The notes under the pieces are model-generated. The model saw only the letters and a list, made by a program, of their open reading frames with translations. It was not told the DNA's origin and did no database searches. Positions 17,945 through 26,748 of a stretch of DNA of 64,000 nucleotides are shown here, piece by piece. A program made the translations under genes and the position numbers. Origin of the DNA: Actinomadura alba (GTDB lineage Bacteria; Actinomycetota; Actinomycetes; Streptosporangiales; Streptosporangiaceae); the NCBI RefSeq assembly GCF_014323705.1, contig NZ_JABVEC010000012.1, positions 124,001 to 188,000 of the forward strand. The letters are read 5' to 3'. Position 1 is the stretch's first letter; every line of letters begins with the position of its first letter.

Positions 17945-19208
17945 GGGGACGGGCGCAGGCCGCCGCCGACACCGCCCCGAGGACGGCGAGCGCGGCCAGC
18001 GCGGTGGTCGCCCCCGCCGGCCCGGCGTCGAAGAGCGCTCCGACCACGAGACCGCCCGCGAACACGGTGATGCCGGAGAGAAATGAGAACACCCCGAGGT
18101 GGGCGCCCACCCGCTCGGGAGGCGCGTACCGGGCGATGGACTGGAAGATCGAGGGCTGCATGAGGCCCTGCCCCGCTCCCCCCAGCGCGGCGACAGCCAC
18201 CAGGCCGACGGCCTGCGGCAATCCGCCCCCGTCCAGCGGAAGGAGCACCAGGTAGCACGCGCCCATCAACAGCATCCCCGCCTGGAGAACGCGCGGACGG
18301 TCGGCGCGACTGCCGGTGGCGCACCACGGCTGCACCAGGGCCGTGACCGCGGCGGCGACGCAGAAGAACAGGGTCGTCCAGCCCGGCCCGAAGCCCCTGA
18401 GGGGTACGACCGTCGTCGTCGCTCCGGCGAGCAGCATGCTGGCGGCGGTCGCCACGGCGAAGCGGAGGAACGCCCGGTCGCGGGCGACGGTGGCCACGCC
18501 ACGGAGCGTCTCCACCCCCGTACCGGCTCGGGGACGACAGAGGGCTTGATCCGCCCCCGGGCCGGGCGAGGTGCGGGGGCGGCGGCGCTGGACCAGGAAC
18601 AGGGAGAGGAACAGGGTGCCGGCGATCGCCCAGCACAGTGCGGCGCCGGCCGCGAGGGGGCCGAAGCCGCCGCCATTCAGGACGGCGAGCCCGGCCAGCG
18701 GCGCGACCACGGCCGTGACCTGCCCGCTGACCAGGTAGGCGGCGAAGCCGCCGGGACGCCGCGCGGGGGACGTTCCGGCGATGAGGGCCTGTACGGCCGG
18801 CTGGTAGAGCGAGCCGCCCGCACCGAGCAGGCAGGCCGCGCCGAGCAGGCCGAGTGGGCCGTCCGCCGTCGCCAGCAGCGCGAAGCTCGCCACGCGGAGC
18901 CCGCACGCGAGCACCCCGGAGAGGGGCGGCCCGAGCACGTCGGTCAGCGCACCCAGCAGCGGCTGCAGCACGGACTGGACGAGGAACCGGGTGCCGAGCA
19001 CCAGGCCGATCGTCCCGGCGAGCAGTCCCGCGTCGTCCCGCAGATGGGCCACGAGGTGCCCCATCACCGCGTAGTAACCGAGCGCCGTGGCGACCTGCAC
19101 GCCGATGACGACCGCGATCGCCTGGCGGTCCGCAGCGTCCCGCCCGGCTGAACGCGGCGTGCCGGCGGGGCGGGACGTACGGAGGGCGGCCATGCCGCCG
19201 GTGGGCAT
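17928..19208 (-). CDS. MFS transporter (12 helices)
   Basis: A 426-residue major-facilitator protein with about 12 hydrophobic helices, an AIAVVIGVQVATALGYY first helix and a charged central loop near residues 215-235. The start may be 19208 or the ATG five codons later at 19193. Its 3' end overlaps the MecA-like PBP in convergent orientation. The substrate is unknown; a drug or cell-wall-fragment export role is inferred only from the surroundings. Confidence 0.85.
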   Translation of the reverse strand: MPTGGMAALRTSRPAGTPRSAGRDAADRQAIAVVIGVQVATALGYYAVMGHLVAHLRDDAGLLAGTIGLVLGTRFLVQSVLQPLLGALTDVLGPPLSGVLACGLRVASFALLATADGPLGLLGAACLLGAGGSLYQPAVQALIAGTSPARRPGGFAAYLVSGQVTAVVAPLAGLAVLNGGGFGPLAAGAALCWAIAGTLFLSLFLVQRRRPRTSPGPGADQALCRPRAGTGVETLRGVATVARDRAFLRFAVATAASMLLAGATTTVVPLRGFGPGWTTLFFCVAAAVTALVQPWCATGSRADRPRVLQAGMLLMGACYLVLLPLDGGGLPQAVGLVAVAALGGAGQGLMQPSIFQSIARYAPPERVGAHLGVFSFLSGITVFAGGLVVGALFDAGPAGATTALAALAVLGAVSAAACARPLTRRP

Positions 19209-19219
19209 CCGGTGGCGTC

Positions 19220-19390
19220 CTAACGGATCCTGCCGAGCCCGAGCCCGAGCCCGAGGGCGGCGACGGTCATGCCGGTGTCCACGTGGTCCTTCATGATGGG
19301 TGAATTGTCCACGATATCGTCACTCGTGTAGTGGATGCCCCATTTCATCAGCCCGGGATCGGACTTGCCGGCACGCCCTCGCGACCCGGA
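19220..19390 (-). pseudogene. Class A beta-lactamase remnant
   Basis: A minus-strand frame reads GIHYTSDDIVDNSPIMKDHV then DTGMTVAAL. It aligns residue by residue with VTYTKADVNSISPITMDHVA in the complete enzyme next door, the segment just before the SDN/SDG motif. Before and after it nothing matches: the tail runs into a GLGLGLG stretch made by a hexanucleotide repeat, and there is no SxxK upstream. It is therefore a fragment of a second, divergent class A enzyme, located between the MFS gene and the intact beta-lactamase. Confidence 0.65.
19235..19252. repeat. Hexanucleotide repeat (GAGCCC)x3
   Basis: Three perfect tandem GAGCCC units followed by a degenerate fourth. It sits at the point where beta-lactamase homology of the remnant stops, so it may mark a slippage or deletion joint. 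Confidence 0.7.
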
Positions 19391-19421
19391 TTCGTCTCCT
19401 GCCTGGAGGTGGTGAAGCAGG

Positions 19422-20351
19422 TTAGGTGAGATCGGAGACGATCTGCTTTGTGGTTTCGGCGATCAGGGAGTCTTTGGGCGGGGTGTTGTATCCGGATCGG
19501 TCGGACATGATGGCCACCACGAGCGGGGCGGTGTGGGGCGGCCACACGATGGCGATGTCGTTGGCCCTGCCGTAGTCGCCGGTTCCGGTCTTGTCAGCCA
19601 CCGTCCATCCCTTGGGAAGCCCGGCCCGGATGCGTTTGGCTCCGGTGGTGTTGCGTTCGAGCCAGTCTTTGAGCAGGGCGCGTTTGTCAGCGGTCAGCGC
19701 GTCACCAAGCACGAGCTTGTGGTGGTCGGCGGCGATCGCCCGGGGAGTGGTGGTGTCGCGCGGGTCCTTCGGGCCGACTCTGTTCAGCTCCGGCTCGTAG
19801 TCGTCCATGCGGCTGATGGTGTCTCCGAGTCCGCGCAGATAGGCGGTCAACTGCGCCGGACCGCCGATGTCGCGCATCAGCAGGTTGCCCGCCGTGCCGT
19901 CGCTGTAGCGGATGGCGGCATCGCACAGTTGCCTGATGGTCAATCCGGTCGCGACGTGATCCATGGTGATCGGCGAGATGGAGTTGACGTCGGCCTTGGT
20001 GTAGGTGACGCGCTTGTCCAGGTGACTGAGTGGGTTTCGGTGCAAGACCGCCGCCGCGGCGAGTGTCTTGAAGGTGGAGCAGAACGCGAAACGCTCGTCC
20101 GCACGGTAGGCCACCGTCGCGCCGGTACCGGTTGCCAGGGCGTACACGCCCAGACGGGCACCGTGCTTGCGTTCGAGCGCCGCGAACTGCGAACTGTCCG
20201 GGGAACTCGTCGGGGAGCTGACAGAGCGGCGACCCGGCGCCGGGGATGACCCGGAGGCTGGGCGATCACCTGCGTCGCACCCCGCCAGTGGCAGGAGAGC
20301 TGCGGCTACCAGCACAGCACGGCGGGACGGGCCGGACTGCTCAAAGGACAT
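19422..20351 (-). CDS. Class A beta-lactamase
   Basis: A 309-residue serine beta-lactamase. The signal carries both a twin arginine (SRRAVLVAAALL) and a lipobox (LAGC, Cys25), so the enzyme is probably an anchored lipoprotein exported by Tat. All motifs are present: S92TFK95, S150DG152, Glu186 and Asn190 in YEPELN (Ambler 166 and 170), and K255TG257. SDG instead of SDN is known from mycobacterial BlaC. Normal length after a Ser/Pro-rich linker. The start at 20351 and upstream 200 bases belong to the cassette shared with the metallo-beta-lactamase-like gene. Confidence 0.96.
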   Translation of the reverse strand: MSFEQSGPSRRAVLVAAALLPLAGCDAGDRPASGSSPAPGRRSVSSPTSSPDSSQFAALERKHGARLGVYALATGTGATVAYRADERFAFCSTFKTLAAAAVLHRNPLSHLDKRVTYTKADVNSISPITMDHVATGLTIRQLCDAAIRYSDGTAGNLLMRDIGGPAQLTAYLRGLGDTISRMDDYEPELNRVGPKDPRDTTTPRAIAADHHKLVLGDALTADKRALLKDWLERNTTGAKRIRAGLPKGWTVADKTGTGDYGRANDIAIVWPPHTAPLVVAIMSDRSGYNTPPKDSLIAETTKQIVSDLT

Positions 20352-20503
20352 TCGGTAGTGCCTGCTTTCACTTGCCTGTGGCTCTACGTGATCACGACCT
20401 CGGGTGGACGTCGATGCCGTCTAGCAGACCAGAGCCGATCATGTGATGTCCAATATCGATATCACTCTCGAATTGATAATTGAATTGATATCAAAGCTGG
20501 TCA
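20284..20503 (-). repeat. Promoter plus signal-peptide cassette, copy 2
   Basis: Near-identical partner of 14034-14255. It includes the first codons of the class A beta-lactamase, the leader CCTGCTTTCACTTGCC at 20361-20376, GATCATGTGATGTCC (20437-20451) and ATATCGATAT at 20453-20462. In the outer part, reading the minus strand, GATATCAATT, TTATCAATTC and GTGATATCGATATTG form a run of related AT-rich half-sites, an attractive operator for a shared regulator. Confidence 0.9.
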
Positions 20504-20535
20504 AGCGGTGAGGGGGAAACACCGGTCGGATCCCA

Positions 20536-21040
20536 TCAGGCGTCGTGGCCGAACCATGCCGGGAGTGGTTCGCGGTATTGCCGCCAGATGCTTGGGATGC
20601 TGGGAGCGCGCGCCCCGATGATGCCGCCCACGATCGCCGCGGTGGTGTCCCTGTCACCGCCGACCGCGGCGCAGGTCCGTACGGCTGTCTCGTAGTCGTT
20701 CAGGTGCTGAGCGGCTACCCACAGCGTGAACGGCACTGTGTCTTCCGCCGTGATCCGAGAGCCGTTGCCAAGCTGCGCTGCGGCCTCCTGGGCGCTGATG
20801 GCCGGCAGCTTCCGAGCCTGTTCCACACCTTGCCTGACGAGGCCGTTCGTCAGGTGATCGAGCACGGCCTCGAAGATGTCGTGCGGTCCGGGACCCGCGA
20901 CGTGTGAGGCGGCCACAGCGATCGCCACGGCGCCCGCGATGCCCTCGGCGTGGGTGTGGGTGACTTCAGCGGACGCGGCCGCCTCGGTGGCGGCCAGCAG
21001 GTGAGGGCGCGTTCAGCCGCATTGAAGACCATGGCGGCCA
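20536..21040 (-). pseudogene. ADP-ribosylglycohydrolase-family remnant
   Basis: The 3' part reads THTHAEGIAGAVAIAVAASH, then AEDTVPFTLWVAAQHL and VGGDRDTTAAIVGGIIGA. The GGDRDTTAAIxGGxxGA block is the metal-binding signature of this family. An in-frame TGA (21013-21015) and a frame change near 21005 separate this from an upstream piece (MAAMVFNAAERAL). The N-terminal half is gone, leaving about 165 of roughly 310 residues. Probably inactive. Confidence 0.72.
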
Positions 21041-21133
21041 TCCTCCGGCTGAGCCGAGGGATGCGCAAAACGCCGAACTCGGAAGACGGGCCAGGTCACG
21101 CGGAGCCCTGGCCGATTGACGGGAGGTTCCGGG

Positions 21134-22147
21134 TCAAGTGGCAGGGGACGGGTCGGGCAATGTCCGGGGGAAGGCCCGCCGGTAGTCGCTCGGCGATACC
21201 CCGATGTGTTTGAGGAAGTGGTGGCGGAGGTTGTTCGGCGTGCCGAGGCCGCTCAGTTCCCCGATCTTCTCGATCGGCAGGTCTGTGGATTCCAGAAGAC
21301 TTTGGGCGCGTCCCAGGCGCTGATGGAGCAGCCACTGCAAAGGTGTCGTCCCCGTGGCCGCGTGGAGCTGCCGGTAGAGCGTTCGGGGGCTCATTGCGGC
21401 CCGCTGGGCCAGGTCCTCGACCGTCAGTGGTTGGTCCAGGTGGGCTCGGGCCCAGTCCAGTACGGGGCCCAGTCCTTTGTCGTCGGTGGTGGGCACGGAC
21501 AGGTCGATGAACTGGGCTTGGCCGCCGGGGCGGTGGGCGGGTACCACCATCCGGCGGGCCAGTTGGTTGGCGATGTGCGCGCCGAGGTCGCGGCGTACGA
21601 GATGGAGGCAGAGGTCGAGTCCGGCGGTGAGCCCGGCGCTGGTGAGCACGTCACCGTCGTCCACGTACAGCACGGAGTCGTCGACGTGTACCTTCGGGTA
21701 GCGCTCGGCCAGTTGAGCGGTGTGCATCCAATGGGCGGTGGCGCGGCGTCCGTCGAGCAGTCCCGCCTCGGCGAGTGCGAAGGCGCCGGTGCACAGGGAG
21801 ACCATGCGGGCACCTGCGTCGTAGGCGCGGCGCAGGGCCGTGATCAGCGCCTGTGGCAGCGGTCTGCCCTCCTCGACGCAGGGGTCGGGCACCGAGGGCA
21901 CGATGACCGTGTCGGCGCCGGCCAGGTCGTCGAGCCCGTAGCGGGTTTGCAGCGTCAGCCCGGCACCGGCCGGTGCGCCGTCCTGCGGCCGCTCTCCGGT
22001 TCCGCATAGCCGCAGGTCGTACCAGGGGTCGGCCAGATCGGGCTGCGGCTTCCCGAAGACGGTGCAGGGGATGCTCAACTCGTACAGGTCCCAGGAGGGG
22101 ACCCCGATCTCCTCGGTCACGACCACGGCGACGGAACCAGCACTCAT
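21134..22147 (-). CDS. GlxA-family transcriptional regulator (DJ-1/PfpI plus AraC HTH)
   Basis: A 337-residue regulator. Residues about 10-190 form an amidotransferase-like DJ-1/PfpI domain, with VSLCTGAFALAEAGLLDGRR containing the nucleophile-elbow cysteine and TAHW after it. Residues about 230-325 form the AraC double HTH: LDQPLTVEDLAQRAAMSPRT, RQLHAATGTTPLQWL and ESTDLPIEKIGELSGLGTPN. It is divergent from the IRED/DinB gene pair across 127 bases and may control it. Confidence 0.9.
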   Translation of the reverse strand: MSAGSVAVVVTEEIGVPSWDLYELSIPCTVFGKPQPDLADPWYDLRLCGTGERPQDGAPAGAGLTLQTRYGLDDLAGADTVIVPSVPDPCVEEGRPLPQALITALRRAYDAGARMVSLCTGAFALAEAGLLDGRRATAHWMHTAQLAERYPKVHVDDSVLYVDDGDVLTSAGLTAGLDLCLHLVRRDLGAHIANQLARRMVVPAHRPGGQAQFIDLSVPTTDDKGLGPVLDWARAHLDQPLTVEDLAQRAAMSPRTLYRQLHAATGTTPLQWLLHQRLGRAQSLLESTDLPIEKIGELSGLGTPNNLRHHFLKHIGVSPSDYRRAFPRTLPDPSPAT

Positions 22148-22274
22148 ACCCCGAAGGGTATGGCAGGAATTTGGGGTCGGCCGTCATCCCTGTCACTTTC
22201 TTGAGCCGTCGCGCGCTGCGAGCGTGGTCCGTACGTGATCAACCGCCGCAGGCGGATGTACAAGGAGTTGTGGC

Positions 22275-23159
22275 ATGAGTTCTGATCGTCTGGCCGTAAC
22301 CGTCGTCGGGTTGGGCTCGATGGGCTCGGCGCTGGCGGCCGCGTTGCTGGAGCGGGGCCACCCGACCACCGTGTGGAACCGCTCGCCGCACAAGGCCCAG
22401 CCGCTGGTCGACCGGGGTGCCCGCCTGGCCGCGACACCCGAGGAGGCGATCGCGGCGAGCCCGCTCACCATCGCCTGCGTGCTCGACTACGAGGCACTGC
22501 ACACCGTCCTCGACCCCGTCGCCGGCTCCCTCGCGGGCAAGGTCCTGGTCAACCTCACCTCCGGCTCCCCCGAGCAGGCGCACGAGGCCGTCGCGTGGGC
22601 CCGGTCGCACGGCGCCGATTACCTCGACGGCGCGATCATGACCACCCCGCCCGGCGTCGGCAGCCCCGAGATGATGTTCCTGTACAGCGGTTCACGCGCC
22701 GTCTTCGAAGCCCACCGGCCGACCCTGGCAACCCTGGGCGACCCCCTGTACCTGGGCGACGACCTTGGCCTGGCCTCCCTCTACGATGCCGCTCTGCTCG
22801 GCCTGATGTGGTCCACCATGACCGGCTGGCTGCACGGCACCGCGCTGGTCGGCGCGGAGAAGACAGAGGCCACGACCTTCACCCCCGTCGCGATCCGCTG
22901 GCTGACCGCCGTGGCCGGGTTCCTGACCACGTACGCCTCCCAAGTGGACGCCGGCCGCTACCCGGGCGACGACGCCACCGTCGACGTACAGATCGCGACG
23001 ATCGACCACCTCATCCACGCCGCAGCGGCGCGCAACATCGACAACGCGCTGCCCGAGCTCTTGAAGACCACCATGGAACGGGCCAAGGCCGCCGGCCACG
23101 GCTCCGACAGCTACGCGAGCGTGATCGAGGTCTTGAAGAACCCGGCGGGCGGCGAATGA
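22275..23159 (+). CDS. NADP-dependent imine-reductase-like dehydrogenase
   Basis: A 294-residue protein of the beta-hydroxyacid dehydrogenase/imine reductase group. The N-terminal Rossmann fold has VVGLGSMGSALAAALLERGH and VWNRSPHK, whose Arg/Lys favour NADPH. The interdomain helix and all-alpha C-terminal domain (LYDAALLGLMWSTM at about 172-185) match imine reductases, where the aspartate of this helix is near the active site. The stop overlaps the next start (ATGA). Natural substrate unknown. Confidence 0.85.
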   Translation: MSSDRLAVTVVGLGSMGSALAAALLERGHPTTVWNRSPHKAQPLVDRGARLAATPEEAIAASPLTIACVLDYEALHTVLDPVAGSLAGKVLVNLTSGSPEQAHEAVAWARSHGADYLDGAIMTTPPGVGSPEMMFLYSGSRAVFEAHRPTLATLGDPLYLGDDLGLASLYDAALLGLMWSTMTGWLHGTALVGAEKTEATTFTPVAIRWLTAVAGFLTTYASQVDAGRYPGDDATVDVQIATIDHLIHAAAARNIDNALPELLKTTMERAKAAGHGSDSYASVIEVLKNPAGGE

Positions 23160-23794
23160 CCGCGACACCGACGGCCTTGGCCGATCCCTCGCATAATCAG
23201 ATACCCGCCACCGGCGCCGGTCCATGGCCGGACCTGTTGTCCGCCGCAACCGGCGAGTGCCTGGATGCCCTTCTCACGGGAACCGACCAGAACTGGTCGA
23301 GCCCCGCAGGCGACCTCGAATGGACCTGCCGCCAGACCCTCGACCACCTCGCCCTCGGCCTGGTCGGCTACGCGGGCCTGCTCATCGCCCGCCCCACCGA
23401 CCGCTACATCACCCTCTTCGCGTCACTCGACCCCCAAGCCCCCGTTCACACCTGCCTGGAAGGCATCCGCATCGCCGCATCCCTACTCACCTCGACCGTC
23501 CGCGACACGACTGCGGAAGCCCGGGCGTGGCACCCCTGGGGCCACTCCGACGCCGCTGGTTTCGCCGCCATGGGGGTCACCGAACTGGCCGTCCACACCT
23601 ATGACATCACCCGCGCCCTCGGCCTCTCCTGGACCCCGCCCGAGGGCCTCAGCGCCGCCGTCCTCACCCGCCTCTTCCCCGATGCCCCTTCCGGGCACGG
23701 CCCATCCGACACCCTCCTGTGGTGCACGGGCCGCATTCGACTTCCCGGGCTACCCCGGCGCGAGGACTGGCAGTGGGACGGCACCGTGCGCTGA
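23156..23794 (+). CDS. DinB/maleylpyruvate-isomerase-like protein
   Basis: A 212-residue four-helix protein. The ATG at 23156 overlaps the stop of the reductase gene. CRQTLDHLALGLVGYA (about residues 58-73) has the helix histidine typical of the MDMPI_N/DinB metal site, and MGVTELAVHTYDITRALGL carries the later His/Asp pair. Such proteins are often mycothiol-dependent S-transferases or isomerases in actinomycetes. Coupling to the reductase suggests one shared metabolic or detoxifying task. Confidence 0.78.
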   Translation: MTATPTALADPSHNQIPATGAGPWPDLLSAATGECLDALLTGTDQNWSSPAGDLEWTCRQTLDHLALGLVGYAGLLIARPTDRYITLFASLDPQAPVHTCLEGIRIAASLLTSTVRDTTAEARAWHPWGHSDAAGFAAMGVTELAVHTYDITRALGLSWTPPEGLSAAVLTRLFPDAPSGHGPSDTLLWCTGRIRLPGLPRREDWQWDGTVR

Positions 23795-23869
23795 GAAGCT
23801 GTAGTCCGTCCCGATCTGTCACCGCCTCTGCCATGATCACCGGCAGTGCCGACAGGACGGGAGCAGGAC

Positions 23870-25430
23870 ATGGTCGAGCGGGCCGCGCGGCGGGTCGTCG
23901 AGGAGATCGTCGCGAGCGCGCCGGCGGGCTGGTCCCACGCGGTGCTGGCCAGCACGGCGGGCCGGGGCGGCGTCTCGGTGTCCGGCGGCTACGCCGTCCC
24001 CGGCGCGCCCCTTTGGCGCAACCCGGTGCCCAGCCCCTTCATGGAGCTGGAGAGGCTGGCGGAGGCGGTGCGGGAGGTCCGGGGCTGGGAACGCACCAGC
24101 CTGGAGATCGTGTGCCGGCCATCCGGGGAGTACGGGCTGGTCGCGTTCGCGGACGTGATCACCAGCCTGCGCGGACGGGGCGGCGGTTTCCAGGCCGTCC
24201 TGGACCCCGGCTACCGGCTGCCCCAGCCCGGTTCCGGGCAAGAGGAGGGCACGACCGCCCCGGCGGGCGATCCCGAGCTGGCGGTGGCGCGGTTCCGCGA
24301 GTACATGGAACGGCGCGCCGCGATCCTGGGGCGGCCCGAGCAACTACCGCCACCCGCGTCCGCCGCCGCACTCAACGAGGCCGAACGCCGCATCGGCCGG
24401 CCCCTGCCCGCCGACCTGCGAGCGCTGTACCTGATCGCCGACGGCGACGGCATCGGCTACGAGCACCGCTACCTGCTCGGGGGCAACGCCTGGCTGGCGC
24501 TGGAAGACCTGGTCGCCGACCACGCCGACCAGCACGAGCCGGTCTGGTTCGGCTGGGAGCTGGCCTGGGACTCGGTCGTCTTCGACGCCGAACCGCCCGA
24601 CACCGTCCGGCGCCGCGGCGGGCACCCGGCCTGGCTACCCTTCGGCACCGGCGAGGACGGCAACTACCTGGCGGTGGACCTGGCCCCGGCCCGAAACGGC
24701 CACCCCGGCCAGGTCATCCGCATCGGCCGCGACTACGACGGCGGCCCGGCCTACCTCGCCGACTCGGTGACCTCGCTGCTCGGCCGCCATCTGGAGCTGC
24801 TGGAGCAGGGAGCCTACGAAGCAGAACGGCGACCACATCTCCCTACTGGAACCCGCCCGCAGCCTCGGCCCCGAAAGGATCGTCGGCGAGATCCCCGGCC
24901 AGGTCCCGCCCGGCCTTCAAGCCATCCACATCAACGACGCCGCGAGCCCGGTCGATCTGGCCCCGCTCACCGCCGCCCCGAACCTGCGGCTGCTGCACCT
25001 CAACCGCTGCGCCGCCGCCGACCTGGCGCCGGTCCGCGCGCTGCCCGTCGAGTCCCTGCGCGTCACCCTGGACGGCGGCAACCTGACCCCGCTCGAAGGC
25101 CACCGCGACCTCACCTCCCTGGACCTGGGCACCACCACCCCGATCGACATCGCCCCGCTGCGCACCGTCCCGAACCTGCGCTGCCTGGACCTCTCCCGCG
25201 CCGACGTTCGCGACCTGACCGTCCTGACAGACCTGCCCGACCTGCGCTACCTGGCCCTCACCGCGCGGCAGTGGACCATCCTGCTGGACGAGGGCAAGGC
25301 ACCGCCCACCCTCGCCGCCGCCCGCCTGGCCGACGACGACGCCCCTCTCGACGAGGCCCTGACCTGGTCGGCGCGCCTCGGCCTGGACACCGGGGGCGCG
25401 CTCCGCACCACCGGCACCCTTCCCACCTGA
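23870..25430 (+). pseudogene. SUKH (SMI1/KNR4) plus leucine-rich-repeat protein, frameshifted
   Basis: From ATG 23870 (GGGAG ribosome site) the frame encodes a SUKH-type domain at about residues 150-310: LNEAERRIGRPLPADLRALY, then DGNYLAVDLAP and YLADSVTSLLGRHLELLEQ. Near 24820 the coding frame changes by one base. The downstream frame, open to TGA 25428-25430, has regular leucine-rich repeats (LAPLTAAPNLRLLHLNRC, LTSLDLGTTTPIDIAPLR, VPNLRCLDLSRADVRDL) but no start codon of its own. Intact it would be about 520 residues. SUKH proteins are frequent immunity proteins; role here unknown. Broken gene or sequencing indel. Confidence 0.7.
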
Positions 25431-25548
25431 AGCGCAGATAGGAGCCACGGCGTTTCTGCCGCAGACCAGGCGCAGGTCTTGGTGATCGATACGCGGGCTC
25501 GGTGACCTGCTGCGGGTGGCCGATGACCGCTGGCCGGCGGATGCCGTT

Positions 25549-26397
25549 TCAGCTGACGCCGGTGCCGCAGTCGCCCCGGAATCGGTCGTTGCTGAGGGCG
25601 GGCACTTCGCCGACCGGAAGTCGTTCGATCTGCAGAAAGACGCGGAGGCGGTAATCGTAGGTTCCTGTGCGGCCGGCCGGGCACGGGACCGACCGCTGGC
25701 CGCTCGCCTGGATCTGGGCACCGGTCCACGGCGTAACGTCACCGCCGCTGTAGCCGCGCATTCCGCTCCAGCTGCTTCGCTCGAACCGGAAATGCTGCCG
25801 CATCCGGCCCGGCCGTTGCGAGCACCGGGTCTCGAATCCGGCGCTGCGCACGTATCCCGCGGACAGGCTGAGCCGAGCCTCGACCTTGGTGACGCACCAC
25901 CAGCCCCTGACCTTGACGACCTTGACATCACCGCGTTCCTCGGCCGCGTGATAGTCCTCAGCCGAGATGGCCGAGGGGTCCCTCGGTACCGCGTCCACAT
26001 CGCCGAGGACGAGCAGCTGCGCTCCGGACGAGAGTGTCTCGGTGCGCCAGGCGAGCCTCGTGACGGTAGGCGTCGGCCGCGGAGTCATCGTGGGCATCGT
26101 GGTGGTGCTCATCGTGGGGCCGGGCGGCGCCTGGTCATCGGTCGGTTGCGGTGGCCGCAGTGGATGCGGTGACGCGGTCGCCGGTGCCGGCCGGGACTGG
26201 TCGGCGTCCCTGTCCGCAGTCACCGCGCCGATCACTACCACGGCCACCACAGCCTGCAGGACCACGATCACAGCGAGACCGGCGATCATCGTGATCATCG
26301 TCCGCCTGGTCCAGCGGTCCGACGGCCACGGGGAGCGCGCGGGCGTCCCCGGATCGGCGGGGCCGGTTTCGCCGGGTGCTCCTTCCGACCGCATCAC
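25549..26397 (-). CDS. Single-pass membrane protein of unknown function
   Basis: A 282-residue protein with a cytoplasmic N-terminus (about 33 residues), one helix (MITMIAGLAVIVVLQAVVAV region, about 34-58), a Pro/Thr-rich linker (about 65-110) and an external domain rich in Trp, Arg and four scattered Cys. No family is recognised. It starts at ATG 26397 on its own, between the SUKH-LRR gene and the ABC-2 exporter. G/C-rich third positions support coding. Confidence 0.65.
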   Translation of the reverse strand: MMRSEGAPGETGPADPGTPARSPWPSDRWTRRTMITMIAGLAVIVVLQAVVAVVVIGAVTADRDADQSRPAPATASPHPLRPPQPTDDQAPPGPTMSTTTMPTMTPRPTPTVTRLAWRTETLSSGAQLLVLGDVDAVPRDPSAISAEDYHAAEERGDVKVVKVRGWWCVTKVEARLSLSAGYVRSAGFETRCSQRPGRMRQHFRFERSSWSGMRGYSGGDVTPWTGAQIQASGQRSVPCPAGRTGTYDYRLRVFLQIERLPVGEVPALSNDRFRGDCGTGVS

Positions 26398-26748
26398 ACC
26401 TCCGGTAGGTCACCCGCCTGAGCGTCTGCGGTGGCGGGGGCGCCAAACCCTAACCGAAGACGATCACGCGGTGCCACACGCCGTACGCGGACACCTACGG
26501 GCAGGTGTGGGTGCACCCTTTGTATCCGTTTCCGGCAGGCCGGTAGCGCGGCTGGTCGCCCCCTGCCACCGCACTGAGCGCAGCACGGCTGATTCACCGA
26601 TCTGGTGACCGAGCCGATGACGTCGAGACGTTCACCCTGCACCACCAGCAGAGCCTGCGCGGCCCGTGGTGCTGCGACGCACGGCTGCAAGACGGGCCGG
26701 CACTGAGCGGATGGCTGGCGGCGCGCGCAGCGGGGGCGCCGGCCTCTG
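26398..26748. other. 351-base gap with no recognisable gene
   Basis: Between the unknown membrane protein and the end of the ABC permease. Short open frames exist on both strands, but none has a plausible start with a ribosome site or a recognisable motif. It presumably holds the promoter of the 25549-26397 gene near its left edge. Confidence 0.5.

Noticed and set aside
16663..18255. A 530-codon plus-strand frame
   Set aside because: Out-of-frame shadow of the MecA-like PBP and the MFS gene, extremely Arg/Pro-rich.
23719..25086. A 455-codon plus frame overlapping the SUKH-LRR gene
   Set aside because: Neither SUKH nor LRR features are in this frame; it is an alternate-frame shadow.
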